A stretch of 64,000 nucleotides of DNA from Bacteroidia bacterium (GCA_030425425.1 JAUIAO010000001.1:62001-126000), one strand, 5' to 3'; positions 36,777-46,431 are shown, counted from the first letter of the stretch. The notes: generated by a model from the sequence alone, not told the origin. Numbers and translations: made by a program.

Positions 36777-38156
36777 ATGGCACAAAAGGTAACAGCAGTA
36801 TTTGATATTGGGAAAACCAATAAAAAGTTCTTTGTCTTTGACGAGGATTTTAATGAAATAGACCGAGCTTATATCCGATTCGATGAAATACCTGATGATG
36901 ATGGATTTCTCGGTGAGGACATTGATAAGTTAGTTTCTTGGGTTGAGGAGACTTTTGATGAGCTCATGAACAATGAAAAATATGAAGTAGAAAGTCTCAA
37001 TTTCTCTACTTACGGAGCTTCATTGGTTCACTTGGATGATGAAGGCAAAAGAGTGGTTCCTTTTTATAATTATTTAAAACCTTTGCCTGAGGCTGTTGAA
37101 AAGAACTTTCTTGCTGAGAATAACAAAACAGAATTTGAGCTGAATACTGCAAGTCCTTTTATGGGTTTGCTCAATTCCGGGTTGCAGCTATACTACTTGA
37201 AACAGGCTAAACCAGAATTGCTTAAAAGTGTCAAACATAGCCTTCATTTTCCGCAATATTTGAGTTACTTATTCACAGGAAGACATGTGACTGATTTCAC
37301 CTCGTTGGGTTGTCACACAGGACTTTGGGACTATAGTGCTCAGCAATATGCTGAATGGGTGAAAAATGAAGGGTTGGAAAAAGTATTAGCACCAGTAGTG
37401 CCTGCTAGTCAGACTTTTACAATTGATTATAAAGGTAAAAAAGTTAAAGTTGGACCCGGAGTGCATGATAGTAGTTCCGCTCTGATACCTTATATCAACG
37501 CTACTGACGAGCCATTCGCGCTCATTTCTACAGGAACGTGGAGTATTTGCATGAATTTTTTCAATGAAGAGCCGCTCACAGCGTCAGAACTGCAATCAGA
37601 CTGCCTGAATTTTCTCGGAATCAAAGGCACATCGGTGAAGGCTTCCCGCTTGTTTTTAGGTAAACATCTGAGTAATTGTGCTCGGGTTCTTAGTGACTAT
37701 TTTGAGGTAGACTATCAGTCCTATAAATCTTTGTCATGGAAAGAAAATTTCGTCTCCCAAAAAAAGAGTAGTGAAAATTTACTTTTCGATCATTCGCTGA
37801 TTCAGCCAGAGAGGTTTGGTTATGTGAACAATGAAAATCCTGATTACTCAATTTTTGATAATTATGAAGATGCCCTGATGCATTTATTTGATGAATTGAC
37901 AGATCTCCAAATTAGCTCTTTGAAACTGGCGGTAGGGAATAGTCAACTGAAAAAAATATATGTAGACGGTGGTTTCAGTTCTAGTGAAGTTTTTGTCCAG
38001 TTTTTGGCAAATAAACTACCTGAGTATGAAATTTATTCCACGTCATTTGCATTGGGCACAGCTTTAGGGGCGGCATTATTAGTAAATTACAGAACACTAC
38101 CGCCTGATTTTCTGTCTAAGAATTACTCGGTAAAAAGACACCATAAAAGATCATGA
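36777..38156 (+). CDS. FGGY-family carbohydrate kinase, probable L-rhamnulokinase
   Basis: A 459-residue sugar kinase of the FGGY/hexokinase-actin fold. The phosphate-1 loop is AVFDIGKTNKKFFVFDEDF. Further blocks are NFSTYGASLVHLDDEG, HFPQYLSYLFTGRHVTDFTS, GVHDSSSALIPY, FALISTGTWSICMNF and the adenosine-site IYVDGGFSSSEVFVQFLANK with ALGTALGAAL at the end. Between RhaI and a class II aldolase, the expected reaction is phosphorylation of L-rhamnulose to L-rhamnulose-1-phosphate. Specificity is inferred from position. Its stop overlaps the aldolase ATG by four bases. Confidence 0.88.
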   Translation: MAQKVTAVFDIGKTNKKFFVFDEDFNEIDRAYIRFDEIPDDDGFLGEDIDKLVSWVEETFDELMNNEKYEVESLNFSTYGASLVHLDDEGKRVVPFYNYLKPLPEAVEKNFLAENNKTEFELNTASPFMGLLNSGLQLYYLKQAKPELLKSVKHSLHFPQYLSYLFTGRHVTDFTSLGCHTGLWDYSAQQYAEWVKNEGLEKVLAPVVPASQTFTIDYKGKKVKVGPGVHDSSSALIPYINATDEPFALISTGTWSICMNFFNEEPLTASELQSDCLNFLGIKGTSVKASRLFLGKHLSNCARVLSDYFEVDYQSYKSLSWKENFVSQKKSSENLLFDHSLIQPERFGYVNNENPDYSIFDNYEDALMHLFDELTDLQISSLKLAVGNSQLKKIYVDGGFSSSEVFVQFLANKLPEYEIYSTSFALGTALGAALLVNYRTLPPDFLSKNYSVKRHHKRS

Positions 38157-39436
38157 ATTTAGAACTGTTACACCCACGCAATCGAATTGCGCTGATTATG
38201 GATCTCATCTACAAGAATGGAATGACCACTACTTCTGGTGGAAATATCTCCATTTTAGATGAAGAAGGGAATATTTGGATTACACCTGCGGGATACGATA
38301 AAGGAAATCTCACTCCAAAGGACATTGTTTGCGTAAAATCTGATGGAACAGTAGAAGGACTACATCGTCCTTCCTCTGAATTTCCGTTTCATAAGGCTAT
38401 TTATGAACAGAGACCAGATCTAAAAGCAGTAATTCATGCACATCCTCCGGCACTGGTTTCATTTAGTATTGTAAGAAGGATCCCCGATACGAACATCATT
38501 CCCCAGACTAAAAAATTCTGTGGTAAGGTAGGTTATGCACCTTACAAACTACCAGGAAGCGACGAATTGGGTCAGAGTATTGCGGATATTTTTGGAGCAG
38601 GATATAAGTCTGTGATCATGGAAAATCACGGGACAGTAGTTGGTGGAGTTAATCTATTTAGAGCTTTTCAGAGATTTGAGACTTTAGAATTTAGCGCAAG
38701 GTCTATCATCAATTCTCAAAAATTGGGAGGATATAAGTCGCTTACAGATGCACAGATACAAGCTTTCGAAGATCAGAATGTAGAATTGCCTGAAATGAAA
38801 GAGGTTAATTATACTACTGATGAAAAAGAGATTAGGAACGAAATATATTCTTACGTAAAGCGTGCATGTGAGCAGAACCTGATGATCAGTAGTCATGGTA
38901 CTGTGTCCATGAGATGGAGAGGAAATGATTTTCTTATTACACCAACCAGCCTCAATAGAAGATTTATAGGTCACACTGATATAGTTCAGATCAAGGGTGG
39001 TCAAAGGGAGAAAGGTAAATTTCCGAGTAAGGCCGTTCATTTGCATCAAGCTATTTATGAGCAGAACCCTGAGATTAATTGCATAATCAACACTCAGCCA
39101 GCAGCGACCATGGCTTTCGGGATTTCTCATAAGAAATTTGAAACGCGTACCATTCCGGAAAGCTATATTCTGTTAAAAGACATTCCTTTTGTAGAATTTG
39201 GAGATCACTTGCACGGAAAAAATGTCGTTCCTGAATTGCTTTCCAAAGAAACTCCTATAGCCATAATTAAGAATGATAGCGTGATTGTGACTGGCAGTTC
39301 TATGCTCGAAACATTTGACCGATTGGAAGTGGCGGAATTTAGTGCACAATCACTTATTGAAAGCCACATGATTGGAGATTTGGTGGAAATAGGGCAGGAA
39401 GAAATAGATGATTTGGTGGAAAAATTCTTAAGCTAA
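38153..39436 (+). CDS. Tandem class II aldolase/adducin protein, probable rhamnulose-1-phosphate aldolase
   Basis: 427 residues made of two class II aldolase domains. Domain 1 (about 1-215) keeps the zinc site: SSEFPFHKAIYEQRPDL supplies Glu, AVIHAHPPALV supplies two His, and VIMENHGTVVGG supplies the third. Domain 2 (about 225-427) keeps the fold (SSHGTVSMRWRGNDFLITPT, HLHQAIYEQNPEINCII) but reads INTQPAATM where HxH is expected and IIKNDSVIVTG where the third His should be. It is therefore catalytically dead or changed. In context domain 1 should split L-rhamnulose-1-P to DHAP and L-lactaldehyde. It overlaps the kinase and lies one base before lutA. Confidence 0.88.
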   Translation: MNLELLHPRNRIALIMDLIYKNGMTTTSGGNISILDEEGNIWITPAGYDKGNLTPKDIVCVKSDGTVEGLHRPSSEFPFHKAIYEQRPDLKAVIHAHPPALVSFSIVRRIPDTNIIPQTKKFCGKVGYAPYKLPGSDELGQSIADIFGAGYKSVIMENHGTVVGGVNLFRAFQRFETLEFSARSIINSQKLGGYKSLTDAQIQAFEDQNVELPEMKEVNYTTDEKEIRNEIYSYVKRACEQNLMISSHGTVSMRWRGNDFLITPTSLNRRFIGHTDIVQIKGGQREKGKFPSKAVHLHQAIYEQNPEINCIINTQPAATMAFGISHKKFETRTIPESYILLKDIPFVEFGDHLHGKNVVPELLSKETPIAIIKNDSVIVTGSSMLETFDRLEVAEFSAQSLIESHMIGDLVEIGQEEIDDLVEKFLS

Positions 39437-39437
39437 T

Positions 39438-40187
39438 ATGAGTAAACCCAAAGTAGGACTTTTCATTCCATGCTATGTAGATCAGTTTTATCCTCAGGTG
39501 GCGATAGCTTCCTTAGAGCTGCTTGAAAAATTAGGATGTGAAGTTACTTATCCAATGAACCAAACATGCTGTGGACAACCTACGGCTAACTCAGGATACG
39601 AACATCTGAACACGAGTGTGAATGATTTATTTGTGGACAATTTTGCTTCATTTGAATACATAGTTTGTCCATCTGGTAGCTGTACACTTCATGTGAAAGA
39701 GCATATGCATGCAGAAGGAAAGCCAAATGAAAGCCTGCATGTAAGGGAGAATTCTTATGAATTAGTGGAATTTATTACCGATGTGCTTGGTGTGAGTGAA
39801 ATATCAGTTGTATTTCCACATAAGGTGGGATACCATGCTTCGTGTCACGGGTTGAGAGGACTCAGACTAGGTAGCGGATCAGAAAGAAATATTGCTCAAT
39901 TCAATAAACCCGAACAATTACTCAAAACAATAGAAGGATTGGAGCTGGTGGATTTAGACATGAAAGATGAGTGCTGTGGATTTGGAGGCACATTTGCTGT
40001 AGCCGAGGAAGCTCTTTCTGTGAAAATGGGAAAGGATAGAATCACCGACCACATTAAACATGAAGCAGAAGTAATCACTGGTTATGACATGAGTTGTTTG
40101 ATGCACATGGAAGGAATCATTAATAGAGATGGCTTGCCAATTAAAGTGAAGCACATCGCTGAGATTTTAAATGGGGCAGGACTATGA
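39438..40187 (+). CDS. lutA: LutA/LldE lactate oxidation Fe-S subunit
   Basis: A 249-residue subunit of the three-part iron-sulfur L-lactate dehydrogenase LutABC. It has the two cysteine-rich CCG domains: NQTCCGQPTANSGY near residue 40 and MKDECCGFGGTFAV near residue 178, with upstream ligands in IPCYVDQFYP and YHASCHGLRGL. These form unusual Fe-S or electron-transfer centres. It lies inside the rhamnose operon, where lactaldehyde-derived L-lactate would be oxidised to pyruvate. The ATGA overlap with lutB indicates coupled translation. Confidence 0.93.
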   Translation: MSKPKVGLFIPCYVDQFYPQVAIASLELLEKLGCEVTYPMNQTCCGQPTANSGYEHLNTSVNDLFVDNFASFEYIVCPSGSCTLHVKEHMHAEGKPNESLHVRENSYELVEFITDVLGVSEISVVFPHKVGYHASCHGLRGLRLGSGSERNIAQFNKPEQLLKTIEGLELVDLDMKDECCGFGGTFAVAEEALSVKMGKDRITDHIKHEAEVITGYDMSCLMHMEGIINRDGLPIKVKHIAEILNGAGL

Positions 40188-41545
40188 GTCATTCGCAAAA
40201 AGCTGCAGAATTTGTTCAGAATGAAGCCAAAACAAATTGGCATAATGAAACACTCTGGTGGGTAAGAAACAAACGTGATATTTCAACGCAAAAAATTCCG
40301 GAATGGGAAGAATTGCGTTCTTTGGGTTCGGCAGTGAAAGAAAACGTCATGACCAATCTGGCGGATTACCTAGAGGAGTTTGAAAAAAATGCAACTGCCA
40401 ATGGAATTCATGTACACTGGGCAGCAGATGGTCAAGAACACAACAGAATTGTTCAATCCATTCTGGAGCAGCACAACGCAAAGAAGGTGGTGAAGAGCAA
40501 GTCGATTCTCACAGAAGAGTGTGGCTTGAATCATCATCTGGAGGACATAGGTATAGAGGTGGTGGATACAGACTTAGGCGAGCGAATCGTTCAATTTGCA
40601 AAGCAACCGCCAAGTCATATAGTACTGCCTGCTATTCATATGAAGAAGGAGGAAATCTCAGAGCTTTTTCATAAACACCTTCAGACTGAAGAGGGAAATA
40701 ACGACCCTCAATATCTTACTGAAGCTGCCAGGCAACATTTGCGAGAGAAATTTTTAAATGCAGATGTAGCAATAACCGGTGTTAATTTCGGAATAGCAGA
40801 AACGGGAGGATTTGTGGTATGCACCAATGAAGGAAATGCAGATATGGGTGTGCATTTGGCGCCCGTGCACATTGCCTCAATGGGAATTGAAAAGCTTATT
40901 CCACGCTTCGAAGATTTAGGAATTTTCACGCGACTTTTAGCACGTAGTGCCACAGGTCAGCCAATCACCAATTACACCAGTCATTTTCATCGTCCTGAAT
41001 CAGGGAAGGAGATTCATGTGGTTTTGGTTGATAATGGACGAACAGCTCAGCTGGGTCGAGAGAAATTTAGAAACAGCCTAAAATGCATACGCTGCGGAGC
41101 ATGCATGAATACCTGTCCGATTTATAGAAGGAGTGGGGGATACAGTTACAATTCTACAGTTCCCGGACCGATCGGATCGATTTTGTCACCTGGGTTTGAT
41201 TTGAAGAAGAATAAGTCTTTACCATTCGCTTCGACGTTGTGTGGATCATGCTCAGATGTTTGCCCGGTAAAAATCAATATTCATGAACAGTTATATGAGT
41301 GGCGACAGGTAATAGTTTCTGAAGGGTTGGATGCTTCACCTAAGAAATTTGCCATGAAGGTGGCCAGTAAAGTTTTGGGTTCTTCAAAATTATATTTTTC
41401 ATTAGGGAAAATGGCTCGAAAGTCATTAAGTACGCTCCCAAATAAAATGATTTACAATAACCTGAATGCGTGGGGTAAACAAAGAGATTTGCCAAAACCT
41501 CCTAAAGAAAGCTTCAAAGAGTGGTACAAAAAGAATCGGTCATGA
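40184..41545 (+). CDS. lutB: LutB/LldF lactate oxidation subunit (LUD domain plus 2[4Fe-4S])
   Basis: A 453-residue protein. The LUD domain spans about 1-290, with SILTEECGLNHHLEDIGIEV and GVNFGIAETGGFVVCTNEGN typical of LutB. A ferredoxin-like module follows with CIRCGACMNTCPIYRR and CGSCSDVCPVKINIHEQ, binding two [4Fe-4S] clusters. The C-terminus is the usual short helical tail. It oxidises L-lactate to pyruvate with LutA and LutC, feeding the respiratory chain. The gene overlaps both lutA and lutC by ATGA, a translationally coupled trio. Confidence 0.94.
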   Translation: MSHSQKAAEFVQNEAKTNWHNETLWWVRNKRDISTQKIPEWEELRSLGSAVKENVMTNLADYLEEFEKNATANGIHVHWAADGQEHNRIVQSILEQHNAKKVVKSKSILTEECGLNHHLEDIGIEVVDTDLGERIVQFAKQPPSHIVLPAIHMKKEEISELFHKHLQTEEGNNDPQYLTEAARQHLREKFLNADVAITGVNFGIAETGGFVVCTNEGNADMGVHLAPVHIASMGIEKLIPRFEDLGIFTRLLARSATGQPITNYTSHFHRPESGKEIHVVLVDNGRTAQLGREKFRNSLKCIRCGACMNTCPIYRRSGGYSYNSTVPGPIGSILSPGFDLKKNKSLPFASTLCGSCSDVCPVKINIHEQLYEWRQVIVSEGLDASPKKFAMKVASKVLGSSKLYFSLGKMARKSLSTLPNKMIYNNLNAWGKQRDLPKPPKESFKEWYKKNRS

Positions 41546-42117
41546 GTGATAGCAGAGCGGCTATATTGTCAAGAATAAGAGATCTTAATTTGGAGAAAAA
41601 GGAACACCCGGTGATCCCAGATTTTGAGAAAAATGGAGATGTTAAAAGTCAGTTTATCAATTCTCTGGTAGCTAGTCATGTATCCGTCATAGAAGGAAAT
41701 TTGGATACCTCACTATTTGAGCAAATCACGAGTAAAAATGACATTATTTACTCCAATGTAGATGAACTATCGAGCTTATCTACTATTCAAAAAGACCAAT
41801 TGGAGGATCAATTGACACTTTCCTCTTTAGATCACGTGATTGTTCGTGGAGAAATAGGTGTTGGAGAAAATGGAGCTATTTGGCTGCCAGAAATCAATAT
41901 TGAAAAACGGGTAATGAGCTTCATAACTTTGCATCTAATCGTGATCGTAAGTAAAAATGATCTCGTACATGACATGCATCAGGCTTACAGTAAAATAAAA
42001 GAACTTCCGGGATTTGGATTGTTCGTAGCAGGTCCGTCTAAGACTGCTGATATAGAACAGTCGCTGGTAATAGGAGCACATGGCCCTAAAAGGATGACAG
42101 TGTTATTAACAGATTAA
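41542..42117 (+). CDS. lutC: LutC/LldG lactate oxidation subunit (LUD domain)
   Basis: ATG 41542 (MSDSRAAILSRIRDLNLEKK) overlaps the lutB stop by ATGA and is preferred over the track start at 41521, giving 191 residues. It is a short LUD-domain protein with IVRGEIGVGENGAIWLPE and LHLIVIVSKNDLVHDMHQAY, then FVAGPSKTADIEQSLVIGAH and GPKRMTVLLTD, all LutC hallmarks. It is the last gene of the rhamnose/lactate operon. Its stop overlaps the end of the convergent AsmA-like gene by four bases, so termination must occur inside or beyond that gene. Confidence 0.93.
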   Translation: MSDSRAAILSRIRDLNLEKKEHPVIPDFEKNGDVKSQFINSLVASHVSVIEGNLDTSLFEQITSKNDIIYSNVDELSSLSTIQKDQLEDQLTLSSLDHVIVRGEIGVGENGAIWLPEINIEKRVMSFITLHLIVIVSKNDLVHDMHQAYSKIKELPGFGLFVAGPSKTADIEQSLVIGAHGPKRMTVLLTD

Positions 42118-45100
42118 GGGCTTTCTGCTTTTGCTTCCAAAGCTTTTCTAACTTCTTCATTCTTTTGCTTGATTTCTTTCTTGTTATTGGTGGCACCGAT
42201 ACTACTTACCACACCACTTAGTAACGATTTTCCCCAGTAATTGAAGATGGACTTAGTAGTGTCTCTTTCAAAAAAGATATCCCCATCTCGCAAGAAAAGG
42301 AAATGTGGATTTTTTGTGTTGACAACAAACGTATTAGCAAAAAAGGATTTCAATGAATTTCCAAGGCCTTTCATATCATAAGTGTCCTGGTTGATAACTG
42401 AAATCTTGAGGTTATCATAGTAGAACTCCATCTGGCCCATTGCATAGTCCTCGTTTGCATCAAAGGAAAATTCAACCGATTCACAGATGCCATCACGTAC
42501 ATGAACGAAGGCTGTGTTTTCCAGAAATCTATTCATTTCCGTCAGTTCCATACCTCCTACATGCCCTTGAAAATGGTATGGATCTTTAAAGTCATTGAGA
42601 TCAAATTTCACCTGAATAACAAAATCACCAGTATACATAAGCTTCCCGGATGATTTGAATAGCATCGTTGGTTTTTCATTAATCAAGGAATCAATATTGG
42701 TGAAATTGAAAATACCACCATTCACATCCTGGAAAAAGATCAATCCTGGTTGCTCTCCGGTCTCCGAGAACTCTGAATGAGAGATATAGCTATCCAGAAA
42801 TGAAATGGTATCCAATGAAATCTTCAATGGTATATTCCGGAGCATAGTTTGAGGTAGAGGTTTATAAAGATTTGGCTCTTTAGGGATACGCTTGTCTCTG
42901 TGTGTATCAAGATTCAATTGATAAACGTCGATCTTGTCAGCTTCCACAACCTTATCGTATATCAAGGGTTTCATTTCTACTCCCGTTACCTCTATAGATT
43001 CAATAAAACCATTGAACCAGTCCTTTTGATAGGAGATGTGATTTTGAAACTCTCCACGATTATAAATGGGCTCCAATGCCACCTCGCGGATATGAAGATT
43101 CCCTTGAATAGCATCAAAAGTATAGTTAGAAATTACAAGCGTATAAAGACTGTCTGGCATTGTGTAGCTAAAATCTGATCCACTTATTTGAAGCTCACTC
43201 ATATCAGTTAAAGACTGCTTCCAGTCCTGCTTCAGGATAAAATCTCTTGCTCTAATATCTAAGCTATGTAGAAATAATGAATCTTGCTGAGCTTCTTCGG
43301 GTAGTTTTCGACTGATCTCACCTTCGTTAATATTCAATGATCTGACTACAAAATGATGATTATTATTCTTGTTATTACCAGTTTTATGAGCTCCGAGGCT
43401 GAGGTTTGGGCGATCAATGTAAATAGAGTCGATATCAATTATTCCAGTTTCGGTTAAAGAAAGGATATCTAGATGATTGATATCCATATTCGGAATTTCT
43501 AAATACCACTCTTTACTCCGATTTGCACTTATATTGGCTAAACTGAAATGGCCTTTTTTTGTATCAAACTCATTGATATTCAGGTTAATACCCTCATTAA
43601 ACTCTTTGGTGAATATAGATAGTGAGTTGACTTGCCCTTTATAATTACCGGATTTTAAGTTCTTATTCTGGCTATCAAAATCTAAAACTGTCACTTGAAT
43701 CCCCGATCCTTTCGCAGTATTCAATTTATTAGTGACTTGAAACTGTTCGTTGAAAATAGTCAAACTATCAAATACCATAAACTTCTCGTTTTTGGCAGAC
43801 TGTGACCGTATTGAATCGAGAATGTTGAGTGAAAAATCTGGTATAGAAACTGATCCTGTTTTGAAATCAATCCTTTGATCTAGTTTTAATAGACTTAAAT
43901 CGAGTCCATTCAGTTTTATTTCCTTTCCGTTGATAAGTGCCTCAAAAGATAATGGCTCATTTGACTTTGGCTTAATGGAAAAATCCGCTATGAATAAAGA
44001 ACTGTCATTTTCATTTATCTCAAAACCATGCAACGAAATCTGATGCTTGATACCGGGAAGATAAGCAGATACATGATTTGCCTTAGCATCAATCAAATAA
44101 TCAATAACACTGTCTTGATTACTGTAACTAAGATTGGAGATTTGGCTAACTAAATCGGTAATAGAAAGAGTTTGTAGTCCGTGATTAAGGATTGAAAGGT
44201 CACCATTATCAATATCTATTTTATTGATCAGGCTGTTTTTAATCCATGGACTGATTGCTTTTGATTTTTGCTTGTGAGTTTTATGTCTTATTTCTACAAA
44301 TGGTTCTTGTAGCAATATATATGGTAATCTTACTCTTTTATACTGTATCAAATCTGTAAAATTGATGCCAGCCAGTTTTACATATTTATTGGTGAAAAGG
44401 GCGGAAGAATCAGCTTTAGAAACTGATAAATTATAACACTCCAGGTTCTCTAAGTCTTTGGAACATCTGAGTGAACTACCAGTAATGATTGATTCTTTCG
44501 TCTTAATTTCCAAACTACCAACTCTGAATCGGTTAAATTGGAGACTGTCCAACAAGATTTCTTCATTGAAATAATGTGATCCAATGTTTTCGACATTCAA
44601 ATCACAACTGTTGAGGGAAGAATGAAAGTACGGGGATGTGATCTCTAAGTTGCCATTGTAAACTTTTAAGCCTTTTATTAAGAATGGTTTTATGCCAGAA
44701 TCATTGGATCTACTCATTGAGATTGTACTGGAAATGGATGGATTAAAGAAAATGATATCATCAAAAACCATTTCTTGTACGTCAATAAAGTTTTCCAAAA
44801 TAAAATTTGAAAACTGGACAGTAGGAAAGTAGGCAACTACTGCATTTTCAGCATCTTCTTTTACAGGATTTATTTCAGCGCCGGATATATTAAGTTGTGC
44901 ATTTAGATTACTGTAATTTATACTCCTGATTTTCAAGACATGGGAGCTATCTGGAGTGAGCATTCTTTGATTCCTGACCTTGATATCCAGTCCGTTATAA
45001 AACTCTCTGATATCTGTCAATTGATAGTTTGTACTATCTAATTTAAAATTGTCAAGAATTAAATCTACCTGCCCAGTTTTGAAGTTTTGGTTACCATTGA

Positions 45101-46148
45101 GGTTTGATTGGAAACTACCTGAGCCATTTTTAAGATGTAATTTGCTAATTTGAAGTTCTCCAAAAACATTCAATATCAGTTCCCCAAAGTCATTTTTTGA
45201 TTTCCCATTACCGAATCGTTTGTTATTCACAATCGCAACTCTTGGGTTTATCACTTCTGCGGATTTTAGTATCATTTTATTCTCCTGATAAGCTTTATTG
45301 AACTCTACCCCCAGAAACTTTAAATAGTCTATTTGAATATCATATTCGTTATCCGATGATGAGTCTTTATTTAGACCCTTTGAAAGTTTTAGATTCTCAA
45401 ACGTTATACCCTGATCTCGGGTGGATAAGCTGAATTTGTCGAAAGAGACAAAGTGAATGCTGTCCGGTAGATCTATTTTTTGATCGGTTAGGCTCAGGAT
45501 AATATTTTCTGTTAGTAGAAATTTCTCTGAATTATCATGATTCTGGTCCAATAGAAACTTACTTATCTCAAATCGGATGTTTTCAAAAACCAAATGCAGT
45601 TCGTTTGACGAAGAATCTTTCCGGGTATAAGAAATTCCGCCATTATTAAGTTTCAGACTGTCGATGGCAAAAGATTTAATGTACTCGTTGACCATCTCAT
45701 AGAGGTTTCCGGTTTCAAACGATAGTGATTTTTGTTCATACTGTTCTCCATCTCGTAATATCGAAACATATGGATCGATGATTTCAACATGATTAAGAGT
45801 TAATTCTCTTTTTAAATAGATATCAAAAACTGATTTCAGAGACAGGAATAGTTTTGGTACTTCAATGGAGTATTTTGAGGTAATTTCTTCTGTATTCCTC
45901 CCAGAACGGCTTATTGAAATGCCAGTGAGCTCAATATCCTTTTTGGCATAAGACAGTTTAATATCATCGAAAGTAAGGACGTAGTTTCCGTTAGTTTTTT
46001 CAGAGACTATTTGCCGGATAATTTGTCCTGAAATCTTAGAACCGTAATAGTAAAATACCCCTGAACCAATCAATAAAGTGAAAAACACTCCTGTGATCAA
46101 CAATGCTTTTATCAGCGCGTTTTTTTTTCTATACTCAGAAGTACTCAT
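42114..46148 (-). CDS. Very large AsmA-like envelope protein
   Basis: 1344 residues. A single N-terminal membrane helix (about 12-34, ALLITGVFFTLLIGSGVFYYY) anchors a huge periplasmic part. This part is made of repeating beta-strand segments with the pattern 'hydrophobic strand - IxxPxxxI - short loop' (LNHVEIIDPYVSIL, LQEPFVEIRHK, IDRPNLSLGAHK). The N-terminal block SEKTNGNYVLTFDDIKLSYAKKDIEL resembles AsmA/DUF748-like domains, which build long hydrophobic grooves. The C-terminal 150 residues (LMYTGDFVIQVKFDLNDF...) include the closing domain. I infer a role in inner-to-outer membrane lipid transfer or envelope homeostasis; the family assignment is tentative. It is transcribed alone. Confidence 0.65.
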   Translation of the reverse strand: MSTSEYRKKNALIKALLITGVFFTLLIGSGVFYYYGSKISGQIIRQIVSEKTNGNYVLTFDDIKLSYAKKDIELTGISISRSGRNTEEITSKYSIEVPKLFLSLKSVFDIYLKRELTLNHVEIIDPYVSILRDGEQYEQKSLSFETGNLYEMVNEYIKSFAIDSLKLNNGGISYTRKDSSSNELHLVFENIRFEISKFLLDQNHDNSEKFLLTENIILSLTDQKIDLPDSIHFVSFDKFSLSTRDQGITFENLKLSKGLNKDSSSDNEYDIQIDYLKFLGVEFNKAYQENKMILKSAEVINPRVAIVNNKRFGNGKSKNDFGELILNVFGELQISKLHLKNGSGSFQSNLNGNQNFKTGQVDLILDNFKLDSTNYQLTDIREFYNGLDIKVRNQRMLTPDSSHVLKIRSINYSNLNAQLNISGAEINPVKEDAENAVVAYFPTVQFSNFILENFIDVQEMVFDDIIFFNPSISSTISMSRSNDSGIKPFLIKGLKVYNGNLEITSPYFHSSLNSCDLNVENIGSHYFNEEILLDSLQFNRFRVGSLEIKTKESIITGSSLRCSKDLENLECYNLSVSKADSSALFTNKYVKLAGINFTDLIQYKRVRLPYILLQEPFVEIRHKTHKQKSKAISPWIKNSLINKIDIDNGDLSILNHGLQTLSITDLVSQISNLSYSNQDSVIDYLIDAKANHVSAYLPGIKHQISLHGFEINENDSSLFIADFSIKPKSNEPLSFEALINGKEIKLNGLDLSLLKLDQRIDFKTGSVSIPDFSLNILDSIRSQSAKNEKFMVFDSLTIFNEQFQVTNKLNTAKGSGIQVTVLDFDSQNKNLKSGNYKGQVNSLSIFTKEFNEGINLNINEFDTKKGHFSLANISANRSKEWYLEIPNMDINHLDILSLTETGIIDIDSIYIDRPNLSLGAHKTGNNKNNNHHFVVRSLNINEGEISRKLPEEAQQDSLFLHSLDIRARDFILKQDWKQSLTDMSELQISGSDFSYTMPDSLYTLVISNYTFDAIQGNLHIREVALEPIYNRGEFQNHISYQKDWFNGFIESIEVTGVEMKPLIYDKVVEADKIDVYQLNLDTHRDKRIPKEPNLYKPLPQTMLRNIPLKISLDTISFLDSYISHSEFSETGEQPGLIFFQDVNGGIFNFTNIDSLINEKPTMLFKSSGKLMYTGDFVIQVKFDLNDFKDPYHFQGHVGGMELTEMNRFLENTAFVHVRDGICESVEFSFDANEDYAMGQMEFYYDNLKISVINQDTYDMKGLGNSLKSFFANTFVVNTKNPHFLFLRDGDIFFERDTTKSIFNYWGKSLLSGVVSSIGATNNKKEIKQKNEEVRKALEAKAESP

Positions 46149-46229
46149 TCAACGTTAAATTAGAACAAATCATGAATATTGAAAAAAGAATATCAATAAT
46201 TTCAATAGAATATATTTTGAATTTAAATA

Positions 46230-46312
46230 TTTATAATGCTTATTTGATAGTGATTCTCATTATGTGAATCAGCGGTGAAAAGAGGGCTACACAGAAGGTG
46301 TAGCCTTTTTTG
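46230..46312 (+). ncRNA. Candidate small RNA with strong terminator
   Basis: GGCTACAC-AGAAG-GTGTAGCC (46285-46305) followed by TTTTTT is a strong plus-strand terminator with no gene upstream: the nearest gene, the AsmA-like one, starts at 46148 and runs the other way. Just before it is AGCGGTGAAAAGAGGG, similar to the sequence before the orphan terminator at 28391. The 5' end is a guess. Confidence 0.4.
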
Positions 46313-46400
46313 TTTCATCGTTTAGAATGGTTTGAATTGAGCAACTCTGTATTTTGCAAAAAACTCTGATTGTTGAAATTTATTTTTTGAAATATTTGGT

Positions 46401-46424
46401 AGATACTATCAATTGATAGTATCT
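46401..46424. promoter_or_regulatory. 24-bp perfect palindromic operator upstream of the XRE gene
   Basis: AGATACTATCAA followed directly by its reverse complement. The central 20 bases differ at only one position from the palindrome at 61991-62010. It sits between a TTTG (46395-46398) and TATCTTAG (46420-46427), spaced 21 bases like a Bacteroidota -33/-7 pair, so binding would block that promoter. Confidence 0.75.
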
Positions 46425-46431
46425 TAGCGTT

